From NCBI GenBank assembly GCA_963809175.1, contig CAWEIK010000001.1, forward strand, positions 62,001 through 126,000: a stretch of 64,000 nucleotides of DNA. Reading direction: 5' to 3'. The translations under genes were made by a program, and so were the position numbers. The notes beneath the pieces are model-generated. The model saw only the letters and a list, made by a program, of their open reading frames with translations, was not told the DNA's origin and did not search any database. The first letter of the stretch is position 1; each line of letters opens with the position of its first letter. Below, one piece after another: positions 10,098 to 19,545 of this stretch. Source of the stretch: JACCTU01 sp963809175 (GTDB lineage Bacteria; Actinomycetota; Thermoleophilia; Gaiellales; Gaiellaceae).

Positions 10098-10835
10098 GTG
10101 AAGCGCGCCGTCATCCTCGCGGGAGGCAAGGGCTCACGCCTCGGCCCGCTCACGACGATCCTCCCGAAGCCGTTGATGCCGCTCGGGGATCAGGCGATCC
10201 TCGACGTCGTGATCCAACAGCTCGCGGCGCGCGGGTTCTCGGAGCTCGTTCTCGCCGTCGGGCACCTCGCGCACCTGATCCGAGCCGTGATCGGAGACGG
10301 CTCACGTTACGGCGTGAAGATCCGCTATCACGAGGAGGCACAGCCGGCAGGGACTGCCGGGGCTCTCGCCGGGATCGACGGCCTCGAGGAGACGTTCCTG
10401 ATGATGAACGGTGACGTGCTCACGACGCTCGACTACGGGGAGCTCTTCCAGGCGCACCGCCAGACCGACAACGCATTGACAATCGCAACGCATCGCCGGG
10501 TTGTACGTACCGATTACGGAATCGTGCACGTCGACGCCGCGACAGGCCCTGTGTCCCGCGTCGTTGCGTACGAGGAGAAGCCGGAGCTCGACTACACCGT
10601 GAGCATGGGCGTGTACGTGGTCGAGCCTCGGTGTCGCGAGCACGTCCCGACCGACAAGCGGTTCGACTTCCCGGACCTCGTCACGGAGCTGCTCGCGGCC
10701 CACGAACCGGTCGGCGCCTACATGTTCGACGGATACTGGCTCGACATCGGCCGGCCCGACGACTACGAACAGGCGCTCGAGGACTACCCGGCCTTGCTGC
10801 CACAGCTCTTCTCGGACGCCGGACCCCGCGCGTGA
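10098..10835 (+). CDS. Sugar-phosphate nucleotidyltransferase (NDP-sugar pyrophosphorylase)
   Basis: Makes an NDP-sugar from NTP and a sugar-1-phosphate, supplying the pathway's activated sugar. The intact 245-residue protein begins VKRAVILAGGKGSRLGPLT, the nucleotide-binding signature GGxGxRL. PLTTILPKPLMPLG, MMNGDVLTTLDYGELF, VVAYEEKPELDYTVSMGVYV and GYWLDIGRPDDYEQA are all typical of the mannose-1-phosphate guanylyltransferase/glucose-1-phosphate thymidylyltransferase superfamily. A second GTG at 10095 is an alternative start. Its stop overlaps the GTG of the epimerase gene by four bases, so the two are probably co-translated. The nucleotide and sugar cannot be fixed from sequence. Confidence 0.9.
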   Translation: MKRAVILAGGKGSRLGPLTTILPKPLMPLGDQAILDVVIQQLAARGFSELVLAVGHLAHLIRAVIGDGSRYGVKIRYHEEAQPAGTAGALAGIDGLEETFLMMNGDVLTTLDYGELFQAHRQTDNALTIATHRRVVRTDYGIVHVDAATGPVSRVVAYEEKPELDYTVSMGVYVVEPRCREHVPTDKRFDFPDLVTELLAAHEPVGAYMFDGYWLDIGRPDDYEQALEDYPALLPQLFSDAGPRA

Positions 10836-11796
10836 AAGTCGTCGTGACCGGCGGCGCCGGCTACGTCGGTGCCCCTGTCGTCGCGGAGCTCCAGGACGCA
10901 GCGCACGAGGTGACTGTGCTCGACTCGCTGCTGCACGAGCAGGCGGACGTGGCCGAGCTGCTCCGTTCACGCGGTGTCCGGCTGGTCGTGGCCGACGTCC
11001 GTGACGCCGCAGCGAGACGGGAGGCGCTCGAGAACGCGGAAGCTGTCGTCCACCTGGCCGCGATCGTCGGCGATCCTGCGTGCGCGAGGCAGCCCGAGCT
11101 GTCGCACGCAGTCAACGTCGAGGCAACCAGCGCGCTCGTGGCCGACGCTGTGGCGCTTGGAGTCGCACGCTTCGTCTTCGCCTCGACGTGCAGCAACTAC
11201 GGGCGGATGGCCGACCCCACCATCCCGGTCGACGAGACGGCTGACCTTCGCCCCGTGTCGCTGTACGCCGAGCAGAAGGTCGCCATCGAGCGTGCGTTGT
11301 TCTCGGGAGACGACGACAGTTTGGCTCGGAGCTGCCTACGCTTTGCCACCGTGTACGGCGTCGCTGACCGGATGCGGTTCGACCTCACGGTCAACCAGTT
11401 CACACGCGACCTCTGGGCGGAGCGCCCACTGGAGATCTACGGCGAGCTCTTCTGGAGGCCGTACGTCCACGTGCGAGACGCCGCGCGAGCCGTCGGGACG
11501 ATTCTCGGCCGACGACCGGGGAAGTCGCCGGCCGAGTCTTCAACGTGGGCGACTCCGACGAGAACTACCGCAAGCGCGACCTGGCCGAGTTGATCGTGTC
11601 GCGGCTCGGGCGCGGAGAGGTGAGCTACGTCCACCGCGAGGAGGACCCGCGGGACTACAGGGTCTCGTTCGCGCGGATTCGCGACGAGCTCGGCTACGTG
11701 CCGTCGCACCGGGTGTCGGACGGCATCGACGAGATCGTCGGCGCGCTCGAAGAGCGCCGGTTCGGGGACCCTTTCGACCCGAGGTACGAGAACTAG
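10832..11796 (+). CDS. NAD-dependent epimerase/dehydratase (extended SDR), one frameshift
   Basis: An extended short-chain dehydrogenase acting on an NDP-sugar. It opens VKVVVTGGAGYVGAPVVAEL (GxxGxxG dinucleotide fold). It carries AVVHLAAIVGDPACA, the FASTCSNYG serine/threonine strand and the YAEQK active-site motif (YxxxK), then VNQFTRDLWAERPLEIYGEL and YVHVRDAARAV. A break near 11515 separates the last third (GRVFNVGDSDENYRKRDLAEL). The GTG start is fused to the previous stop (GTGA). It sits between a nucleotidyltransferase and a DegT aminotransferase, as in amino- or deoxy-sugar pathways. Confidence 0.87.
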
Positions 11797-11800
11797 CAAC

Positions 11801-12935
11801 GTGGAAGGCGGATCCTCCCTCGTGCCGTTGTTCGACCTGCGGATCACCGACGACGACGTCGCCGCCGTCTCGGAGACGCTGCGCTCCGGGTGGCTCACGA
11901 TGGGGCCGCGCACGCAGGCGTTCGAGGCGGAATTCGCAGAGCATCTGGGCGTCCGCCACGCCGTCGCGGTCTCGAGCGCAACGGCGGCTCTCCACTTGGC
12001 GTACATCGCCGCGGGGGTCGGGCCGGGCGACGAGGTGATCGTGCCGGCGATCACGTTCGTTGCCGGTGCCGCGGCCGCACGGTACTGCGGCGCTGTCCCT
12101 GTGCTCGCGGACATCCACGGCCAGCACGACCTCGGGCTCGACGTGGACGATCTCGACTACCGGGCCACAGCACGAACCAAGGCGGTGTGTGCGGTGCACT
12201 ACGCGGGCTATCCCGCCGCTGTCGAGGCGCTTCGAGCGTGGTGCACTGAGCACTCCGTAGCGCTGATCGAGGATGCGGCACACTCGCCCCACCTTCCGCC
12301 CACCGGCCTCACGAGCGTCTATAGCTTCTTCTCCAACAAGGTGCTCTCGTGCGGCGAGGGCGGCTTGCTCGCCACGAACGACGACGCTGTGGCAGAGCTC
12401 ACGCGCCTGCTGCGCTCCCATGCCATGACGTCGGGCACGTGGGACCGCCACCTCGGCCACTCCGCCAGTTACGACGTCGTCGGCACCGGATACAACTACC
12501 GCCTTGACGAACCGCGCGCGGCGCTGCTCTCAGCTCGGCTGCCGCGTCTCCAGGAAGACATCGCGCAGCGACGGCGGCTCGTGCACCGCTACCGAGAGGC
12601 GCTCGCCGGCGTGCCGGGGATAACGCTTCCCTATGACGACAAAGCGGTCGATCAGAGCGCCTGCTACGTGATGCCCGTGATGATCGACGATCCGTCTCTG
12701 CGGGACCCGCTGCGCGTCCACCTGCTCGAACGCCACGGCGTGCAGACGAGCGTGCTGTACCCGGCGATCCACGAGTTCACCGCCTATCGCGGTCAACGGA
12801 CGCACCCGCTGTCACGGAGCGAGCACGCCGCACGAACAGAACTGACGATCCCACTGTTTCCCCATCTGTCCGACGCGATTCAGGACCCGAGTGATCTCCG
12901 GGTTGATCGACGGGCTGGAGCACTTGCGCAGGTGA
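11801..12935 (+). CDS. DegT/DnrJ/EryC1/StrS-family sugar aminotransferase (frameshift near its 3' end)
   Basis: A PLP-dependent enzyme that puts an amino group on an NDP-keto-sugar. It starts at GTG 11801 with LFDLRITDDDVAAVSETL.. GWLTMGPRTQAFE, the usual N-terminus. Further motifs are AVSSATAALHLAYIAAG, EVIVPAITFVAGAAA, LIEDAAHSPHLP and SFFSNKVLSCGEGG, which carries the PLP lysine at about residue 180. LYPAIHEFTAYRG and LTIPLFPHL follow. A run of three C at about 12882-12887 moves the frame and makes the gene read straight into the next glycosyltransferase. In the alternative frame it ends normally with DRVISGLIDGLEHLRR and a TGA at 12933 that overlaps the next GTG. Confidence 0.88.
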
Positions 12936-14022
12936 GGCCGCCGCGGCTGCTCATGCTCGGCAGCGTCAACCATCCGCACGTCGAGCATCTGGCCATCGCG
13001 ATGAGCGAGCGCGGCTTCGAGGTGACGGTCGCCGGGGACACCGTGCCCGACCTGCCTCCGTCGACCCTGCCGGGCGTCGGGGTCCGCGTGGTTTCCGCTC
13101 CCGCGGCGCGGCGAGGTTCGATCCGTGGGCTGGTCGAACACGTCCGCTGGATCAGGGCGCTGCTGAGGCGCCTGGAGCCGGACGTCGTGCACGCGCACTG
13201 GCTCTGCGGCTACGCGTTCTTCGCAGCTCTGGCCGGTGCCTCGCCCCTCGTCGCGATGGCCTGGGGGTCGGACGTCTTCGGCGCCGGGCGGGTGAAGACG
13301 CTGGCGAACCGCTTCGCGCTCCGCCGAGCTGCCATCGCAATGGCCGACTCACAGGCGCTGCTCGACCGGCTCGTCGACCTCGGGGCGCCCAGGGACCGCA
13401 CCGTCCTCGTCAACTGGGGAGTCGATCTCGAGCGCTTCGCGCCGGCCGGGGACGCTGATCGTGCGGCGCTCAAGCGCTCGCTCGGCCTGATGTCCGGGCC
13501 GGTGATCCTGAGCACGCGCTCGCTGATGCCCGTCTACAACCCGCAGACCATTCTCGACGCGTTCGGGATCCTCGGGGACGAGTTCCCAGACGTCCAGCTC
13601 GTCGTCAAGCACATGGGGGTCGTGACGATGCAGCTCGGGCGGGTTCCGCACTCCGCGAGAGTCCACATCGTCGACAACGTTCCCTACGAGCGGATGCCGG
13701 ACTACTACCGCGCGGCCGAGGTGTGCGTCTCGATCGCTTCCTCCGACAGCTCGCCGCGTTCGGTCTGGGAAGCGATGGCCTGCGGGAGCCCGTGTGTCCT
13801 CTCCGATCTACCGTGCGCGTCCATGAGCTGATCGAGCCCGAGCGGGACGCGCTCGTGGTCACGATCGACGCTCGATCGGTCGCCGACGCCGTTCGTCGGA
13901 TCCTCACCGACCGGGAGCTCGCGACTCGGCTGGCACAGTCCGGCCGCCGCCTGGCGGAAGACCATCGCGATCGCGCCGCGCAGATGGACCACCTGGCGTC
14001 CGAGTACCGCGCTCTGCTCTGA
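12932..14022 (+). CDS. Glycosyltransferase family 4, one frameshift
   Basis: A GT-B glycosyltransferase starting VRPPRLLMLGSVNHPHVEHL at a GTG that overlaps the stop of the aminotransferase (GTGA). The N-terminal domain has EPDVVHAHWLCGYAFFAAL and VAMAWGSDVFG. The C-terminal donor domain has VLVNWGVDLERFAP, VILSTRSLMPVYNPQTILDA, PYERMPDYYRAAEVCVSI and SSDSSPRSVWEAMACGSPCV, the EX7E-type motif. The frame breaks near 13805-13815, and the last 60 residues (ALVVTIDARSVADAVRRILTD) are read in another frame. It converges with the Wzc-like gene six bases later. Confidence 0.87.
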
Positions 14023-14028
14023 TCGCCG

Positions 14029-15633
14029 CTACCGACCGCGGCGTGACGAGGACGCGGCCAAATCGATGTCGCCGGCCGGCGAGAGATCCGAGCCGGCGTA
14101 CGCGTATGAGCCGACCCGGCGGGCACCGACCACGACCAGGCCGAGCGTACGACTGGCGAGCCGGTCGAGAACGTCGCGCAGCTCGATCACGTCGTCGAGC
14201 GTTATGCGTTCGAGCCGCGAGACGATGAGCACGCCGTCGGCACGCCTGGCCAGTGAGTGGCTGTCGGAGATTCCGATCAGCGGCGCGCCGTCGACGATCA
14301 CATAGCTGTAGTCGAGCTTCGCGATCGATGCGAAGACGCGGTCGACCGACTCGCTGAACAGGAGCGAGGATGGGTTGGGCGCCTTGCTTCCGCTCGGGAG
14401 GAAGTCCAGCTTTCCCAACCCGCCGTCGAGGCTCGTCTTCAGCGAGGCCAGCAGGTCCTCCACCCTCGACGACTCCAAGGCTCCGTTCGTGCCGGCCCGG
14501 AGCAGCTCGGAGAGCCCCGGCGAGCGGCTGGTCCCGAACAACTCGTGGAGTGTCGGAAACCGCAGGTCGGCCGAGACGAGCAGCGTCTTCTGCTCGGCGT
14601 GCGCGAGCGCCCGCGCGAGGCCCGCGGCGACGTGACTCTTGCCTTCACCCTCCACGGCGCTCGTCACGAGGATGACGCGCTGTCGGTCCGGCGGAAGCTC
14701 GAAACGGATCGCGGTCTGCAGCGTCTGGTGGGCCTCGTTCGTGATCACCTGCAGGAGCCGGGGTGGTCGCCCGAACCGACCTCGCAGGTACGGAATCCCG
14801 GCGAGCACAGGCAGATTCATCAGGCGAGAGAGCTCTCGGGCATCGCCCACGCGCGGCACGAGCCGGTCCCGGCCGAGGGCGATCAACACCGCCAGGAAGG
14901 ACGCCGCAAAGAACGCCAGCACACCGTTCCGCACCGGCCGTGGCGTGAACGGAGCGTCCGGTGGCTCTGCGGCTTGCGCGAGCTGTAGCTCCGAGCCGGC
15001 ACCGACCTCGCTCACCCCGAGCTCTGTGATCCGCTCGGTGATTGCCGCGATCCCCGCTTCGCTCCCGCCCGTCGCCTGCAACCGCGCAAGCTCCGCCTCG
15101 AGGCTGGCGCGGGCGTCTCTCAGCCGTTGGCGTTCAGCCTCCGCCTGCTCTTCCAGAAACGTCGCCGCGACGGCGTTGGCGATTGCGGCGGCGCCTTCCG
15201 GGGTCCCGTCGAACGCCGAGATCCGGATGATGTTGGCGTCAGGATCGACGGATGACGTCACGTTCGACTCGAGCGACTGCCTCGTCTCGCCCGGCACGCG
15301 CTCGGCGGCCTGCTCGAGGACGGCGTTCGTGCGCAGCAACCGCTCGATCGTCTCGAGGCGACGGACGACGGTATCCACGTCCGTCGAGCCGAACGGGTTG
15401 AGGGTCTCCTGGAGCACGAGCGTCGCCGTGGCTCGGTACGTCTTCGGAACGAGGAGCGAGACGACGACGACCACGGAGGTGATGCCGACGATGAGAGCGA
15501 GCATGAAGACGCGCGACCGTCGCAGCGCGTCGAGATTCCGCCGGAGCTCGATCGGCTCGTCGGGAATCAGGTCTCGCGATGCGTAGGAGCGGGATTGACC
15601 CGTCGCCGCGCCGTGTTCGGCCACGTCGCGCAC
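14029..15633 (-). CDS. Wzc/CapB-like polysaccharide co-polymerase with cytoplasmic ATPase/kinase domain
   Basis: Intact, 534 residues. Wzz-type N-terminus: a membrane helix (VFMLALIVGITSVVVVVSLL) followed by KTYRATATLVLQ, an extracytoplasmic region with a coiled coil (EEQAEAERQRLRDARASLE) and a second helix (VLAFFAASFLAVLIALG). The cytoplasmic BY-kinase domain has Walker A VTSAVEGEGKSHVAAGLA (about residue 310-320), Walker A' LLVSADLRFPTLHELFG and Walker B YSYVIVDGAPLIG. It controls chain length and export. Odd point: the usual C-terminal tyrosine cluster is missing; only the pair in SYAYAG is present. A phosphatase lies downstream at 17254. The GTG at 15633 is the chosen start; GTG 15624 is possible. 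Confidence 0.9.
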   Translation of the reverse strand: MRDVAEHGAATGQSRSYASRDLIPDEPIELRRNLDALRRSRVFMLALIVGITSVVVVVSLLVPKTYRATATLVLQETLNPFGSTDVDTVVRRLETIERLLRTNAVLEQAAERVPGETRQSLESNVTSSVDPDANIIRISAFDGTPEGAAAIANAVAATFLEEQAEAERQRLRDARASLEAELARLQATGGSEAGIAAITERITELGVSEVGAGSELQLAQAAEPPDAPFTPRPVRNGVLAFFAASFLAVLIALGRDRLVPRVGDARELSRLMNLPVLAGIPYLRGRFGRPPRLLQVITNEAHQTLQTAIRFELPPDRQRVILVTSAVEGEGKSHVAAGLARALAHAEQKTLLVSADLRFPTLHELFGTSRSPGLSELLRAGTNGALESSRVEDLLASLKTSLDGGLGKLDFLPSGSKAPNPSSLLFSESVDRVFASIAKLDYSYVIVDGAPLIGISDSHSLARRADGVLIVSRLERITLDDVIELRDVLDRLASRTLGLVVVGARRVGSYAYAGSDLSPAGDIDLAASSSRRGR

Positions 15634-15678
15634 GATAGCCCACGGCAGAAATCCGTCTCGGTCCCGCCGCGCCCGGGA

Positions 15679-15694
15679 TCCCTCGGACGAGGGA
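15679..15694. promoter_or_regulatory. Palindrome in divergent promoter region, candidate operator
   Basis: TCCCTCG-GA-CGAGGGA has two perfect 7-base arms. It lies in the 106-base spacer between the divergent Wzc-like gene (start 15633) and the beta-helix gene (start 15740), where one regulator could control both. No matching second copy was found elsewhere in the island. Confidence 0.3.
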
Positions 15695-15739
15695 CACCCG
15701 CGCGTCCCGAAGGCAGCGGATCGGGCCGATTGACACGGT

Positions 15740-17197
15740 ATGAGTGGACGCTGCGGATCTGCCCACGCGAGCTTCGCGCGCCTGCTTCGGGTAGTCGCGG
15801 CGCTCGGCCTCGCGGCGACGATTCTTCCTGCGGGCGCCGAGGCTGCTGCTCGTCTGAAGGTTCACGCGTTGAAGAACGGCGTGAGCGTGAACGTCGTCCG
15901 GGCAGGGACCAACTCGATCCTCTTCACGCTCGACGGCCGCCGAATCGCACACGTGCGCAAGGCTCCGTATCGCGCGGTCGTGCGGGGCGCGGGCCTGGAT
16001 CGTCCGGGCCGCCCAGGCGTTCGCACCAGGCTGATCGTCCGGGACGCTCACACGGGTCGACTCCTCGCAGGGCTCGTTCTCGTCCGGCAACGTCAGGCGA
16101 AGGCGGCTGCCGATCTGCCCGACGTTCAACCCCCCGCCCCGCCGGCTGCGTACGACGTACCTGCGGGCGCCGTCTATGTGAGCAGCTCTGCGGGGCTCGC
16201 CGCCGCGCTCACTGCGTCGGGCCAGCTCGACATCGCGCTGGCCGACGGTGTGTACGACAACCTCGGGCCGTTCCTCAATCCCAGCGGCCACCGCCTCTGG
16301 GCAGCCCATGTCGGGGGTGCCACTCTGAAGGCGGGCATCTCGCTCGGCGGCAACTGGGGAGCCGGGCACGGGCTCGTCCGCGGGATCGCCTTCGACGTCG
16401 AAGATCCGACGAAGGTCCTGCACGGTGGGATCATCCACGTCTGGGGCACCGGCCGAGGCTCGAGCGTGCTCGACGTCTCGCTCGACGGTCACGGGGTGAT
16501 CGAGACCGGCGTGCTCGCCCGGCAGCCCGAGGGCCTCGTCGTCGCCCGCGTGGTCGCTCGAAACTTCACCGGCTACGGCGTTCTCGTCGACCAGAACTCC
16601 GTCGCCGCGCACGTTTCGGACGTCCCGTTGCTCGAAGACCTCGACCTCGCACACGTCTCTCGCCCCGTACGACGCTCGTCCAACGGTCGCGCCGAAGCCT
16701 GCCTCTGGATCGGTAACACGGCCGTGGTCCGACGCGTCCGAACACGCGACTGCGCGTGGGAGGGCATCTGGACGGGATCGTCAGCGCGCGGCGCGCTCTT
16801 CGAGCATCTCGACATCGACGGCAGCAGCACCGGCATCTACATGGAGCACTTCACCCAGGGAGCAACCTTCCAGCGGATGCGCATCGGCCCGAATGTCGAC
16901 AAGGGCGTGAACTGCGAGTGGGCCGATCCCTCATGGGACTCTCTTCCCGGCTGCACCGACAACCTGATCCAGGACAGCTACTTCGACACGCGAGTCGCAG
17001 GCGTCTACCTCGACGAGGGGACGACGCGCACGACTGTCCGCCGTTCGATCTTCGTCAACCAGAAGTGGGCCGCGATCGGCGACTACCGCGGCATCAACAA
17101 CCTCGGAGACACGTACGGCAACGACTACCGCGGTCTCGCGCCCGGGGCTGTGCCGGTCTCTGACGCACACATCTACTCGAGCGGCTTTCCGTCCTAG
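15740..17197 (+). CDS. Secreted right-handed parallel beta-helix protein
   Basis: Intact, 485 residues from an ATG. The N-terminal signal peptide is ARLLRVVAALGLAATILPAGAEA. A beta-sandwich-like N-domain is followed by a Pro/Ala linker (PDVQPPAPPAAYDVPAG). The long C-terminal region has the repeated short strands of pectate-lyase-fold proteins (GIIHVWGTGRGSSVLDVSL, GVLARQPEGLVVARVVARN, ALFEHLDIDGSSTGIYMEH, NLIQDSYFDTRVAGVYLDE). Such proteins bind or cleave acidic polysaccharides. Inside this island it could trim or attach to the exported polymer, but no catalytic residues can be assigned. It is divergent from the kinase gene. Confidence 0.8.
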   Translation: MSGRCGSAHASFARLLRVVAALGLAATILPAGAEAAARLKVHALKNGVSVNVVRAGTNSILFTLDGRRIAHVRKAPYRAVVRGAGLDRPGRPGVRTRLIVRDAHTGRLLAGLVLVRQRQAKAAADLPDVQPPAPPAAYDVPAGAVYVSSSAGLAAALTASGQLDIALADGVYDNLGPFLNPSGHRLWAAHVGGATLKAGISLGGNWGAGHGLVRGIAFDVEDPTKVLHGGIIHVWGTGRGSSVLDVSLDGHGVIETGVLARQPEGLVVARVVARNFTGYGVLVDQNSVAAHVSDVPLLEDLDLAHVSRPVRRSSNGRAEACLWIGNTAVVRRVRTRDCAWEGIWTGSSARGALFEHLDIDGSSTGIYMEHFTQGATFQRMRIGPNVDKGVNCEWADPSWDSLPGCTDNLIQDSYFDTRVAGVYLDEGTTRTTVRRSIFVNQKWAAIGDYRGINNLGDTYGNDYRGLAPGAVPVSDAHIYSSGFPS

Positions 17198-17253
17198 GAC
17201 GAGTTCGTGAAGGGCGCATCGGGCGCCTCTTGCTCGCGCTCTAAGCTTTGACG

Positions 17254-17823
17254 ATGTCACGAGAGGAGCGGAATAACGGACTCCACGTCGTCTTCGTTTG
17301 TACGGGGAATCGCTTTCGTAGCCCTCTCGCCGAGGCAGTCTTCCGCCGCGCCGCGCCTCCGGACGTGCGGACGGAGTCGTTCGGCACCGTCGATCTGGGC
17401 CCCGTCCCTCCGCTCGAAGCGGCGCAGGAAGCGGCCCGCCACCTCGAGCTGGATCTCTTCGGCCACGTCGCACGCGCTCTCTCGGGGGTCGACCTTGCAC
17501 GCGCAGACCTGGTGATCGGATTCGAGCGGGCGCATGTGTATGCGGCAGTCGTCGATGCGCGCGCGAGGCGTGATCGGACGTTCCTTCTCGCGGAGCTCGT
17601 AGCGATCCTCGACCAGATCCGCGTCGCCCCGCGTGCCGATCGGCTTGGGTCTGCGCGACGCGCTCTCGCGCTCCTCGACACGCGGCGCCCATTCGAATCG
17701 CAGGGCAGCGACGAACTGGCCGATCCGCTCGGCCGACCTCCAAACGTTCAGCACGAGCTTGCGCTTCGTGTCGAGTCGCTCGTCGCTCGTCTGGCCCAAC
17801 AGCTCTTCACAGATCCCCGCTAG
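17254..17823 (+). CDS. Low-molecular-weight protein tyrosine phosphatase (Wzb-like)
   Basis: Cytoplasmic phosphatase with the P-loop VFVCTGNRFRSPLAEAVF near the N-terminus (nucleophile Cys about residue 16; CX5RS). A late DELADPLGRP stretch fits the DP general-acid motif. The C-terminal helix is ALRVESLVARLAQQLF. The second cysteine of many family members is a Phe here. The length (about 190) is close to the usual size. Placed in the same island as the Wzc-like kinase, it is the natural partner to dephosphorylate it. ATG 17254 is preferred to the in-frame TTG six bases earlier. Confidence 0.85.
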   Translation: MSREERNNGLHVVFVCTGNRFRSPLAEAVFRRAAPPDVRTESFGTVDLGPVPPLEAAQEAARHLELDLFGHVARALSGVDLARADLVIGFERAHVYAAVVDARARRDRTFLLAELVAILDQIRVAPRADRLGSARRALALLDTRRPFESQGSDELADPLGRPPNVQHELALRVESLVARLAQQLFTDPR

Positions 17824-17834
17824 GCTCGACCCCC

Positions 17835-18816
17835 ATGGAGGCGACCGGAACCGCACTCGTCACCGGCGGCGCCGGGTTCATCGGCTCCCACCTCACCGAG
17901 CTGCTGCTCGCCGACGGCTGGGAGGTCTACGCGCTCGACGACCTCTCGACCGGCTCGCAGCGCAACGTCGCCCACCTGCGCGATCGACCGGAACTACCAC
18001 CTCGTCGTCGACTCGGTCCTGAACCAGGCGGTCGTCAGCGAGCTCGTGCACCGTTGCGACGTCGTGTTCCACCTGGCTGCCGCGGTGGGCGTCCGGCTGA
18101 TCGTCGAGCAGCCCGTGCGCACGCTCGTCACGAACATCCAGGGGACCGAGACCGTGCTCGAGTACTGCAACCGCTTCGGGCGGCGCGTGCTCGTCGCGTC
18201 GACGTCGGAGGTCTACGGCGACCACCGCGAGGAGAAGCCGCTCGACGAGAACGCGCGCCGCGTGTACGGGCCCACGACCGAGAAGCGCTGGGGGTACGCG
18301 GACTCGAAGGCGATCGACGAGTTCCTCGCGCTCGCTTACCACCAGGAGCGCGGGCTCGACTGCGTGATCGTGCGGCTGTTCAACACCGTCGGCCCGCGCC
18401 AGAGCGGCCAGTACGGGATGGTCATCCCGCGCTTCGTGGAGAACGCGCTGTCGGGCGCTCCGCTCGAGATCCACGGCGACGGCAAGCAGACCCGTTCGTT
18501 CTGCCACGTGGAGGACACGACGCGCGCGCTGAAGGCGCTGATGGACGACCGTTCGATCAACGGCGAGATCTTCAACGTCGGCTCGACCGACCGCATCACG
18601 ATCCTCGGACTCGCGGAGCGGATCAAGCAGCTGACGGGCTCGCAGTCCGAGAACGTGTTCATCCCCTACGACCAGGTCTACGGCCAAGGGATCGAGGACA
18701 CGCTCCATCGCGAGCCCGCGATCGACAAGATCGGCGGAGCGATCGGCTGGGCGCCGACGCGGAACCTCGAGGACATCCTGCGCGACGTGATCGAGCACGC
18801 ACGGCGGCGCCGGTAG
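17835..18816 (+). CDS. NAD-dependent epimerase/dehydratase, UDP-glucuronate decarboxylase-like, one frameshift
   Basis: An extended SDR acting on an NDP-sugar. Starts MEATGTALVTGGAGFIGSHL (Rossmann GxxGxxG) and continues LDDLSTGSQRNVAHLRDRP. Around 17990 the frame changes, and NYHLVVDSVLNQAVVSEL joins VFHLAAAVGVRLIVEQP. Next come VASTSEVYGDHREEKPL, WGYADSKAIDEFLAL (YxxxK) and FNTVGPRQSGQYGMVIPRF, which is typical of UDP-glucuronic acid decarboxylases and related 4,6-dehydratases. GDGKQTRSFCHVEDTTRAL follows. It starts 11 bases after the phosphatase, probably in the same transcript. The exact reaction is uncertain. Confidence 0.87.
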
Positions 18817-18845
18817 CTGCCCGAGGCCGAGCCCGTCGCGACTCC

Positions 18846-19545
18846 CTAGCTCAGTCGTCGCACCAACGGGGACGTCCTGAGCCGGAAGCCCACGGTCGTG
18901 TCGTGCCGGTACACCGCGAGCCGCGGCACACCGAAGCGGTCGCTGCGCGCCTTGCCGGGCTTCACCGCGAACGCCGCGGCATAGCCGGCGCGGCGCGCCG
19001 CTGCGCGCACCCGGTCGTCCTCGTCGCCGTACGGGTACGCGAGGTGCCGGCACGGCACGCCGAGCTCGTCCTCGAGCTCCGCCTTCGACTCGCGCAGCTC
19101 CCGATCCAGGTCCGCGTCGGAGAGTTGCGGCAGGTGCGGATGCGACACGGTGTGCGAGCCGATCTCGATCCCGCTCGACGCCGCGGCTCGGAGCGCAGGC
19201 CAGTCCATCGTCGCGAATGAGGCCGGGTCGGCGGCTGCGTCCTCGCGAAGCTCCGGCACGTCGAAGGGGCGGCCGTCGCGTGCATAGCCCGTGCAGGCGA
19301 AGATCGTGGCCGGCACGCCGAGCGCGGCCAGGAGCGGAAGCGTGTCGACAACGCTCCGGTAGGCGTCGTCGAACGTCACGTGGAACAGGCGGCCCCTTCG
19401 CTCGACCGCGTCGGCCGCCGTGACGGGCTCGTAGCCGCGGCGAAGCAGCGACCGAAGCTGCCACTCGAACGTCGCTCGCTCGGATCGCGAGCCGCTGCGG
19501 CTCTCCTTCGACGACGGCGTGGTAGCAGAGGACGAGCGGGTTCAA
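18846..19545 (-). CDS. Polysaccharide deacetylase (carbohydrate esterase 4), one frameshift
   Basis: A CE4/NodB-fold enzyme that removes N- or O-acetyl groups from polysaccharide. The N-terminus LNPLVLCYHAVVEGE shifts frame near 19495, then SERATFEWQLRSLLRRGYEPV leads into VTFDDAYRSVVDTLPLL (catalytic base and metal Asp pair). GIEIGSHTVSHPHLPQL (two metal-binding His), CRHLAYPYGDEDDRV and YAAAFAVKPG follow. The TTG start (19545) overlaps the stop of the Wzz-like gene, so translation is probably coupled. There is no clear signal peptide, so it may act on a lipid-linked intermediate or be exported in another way. Confidence 0.87.
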
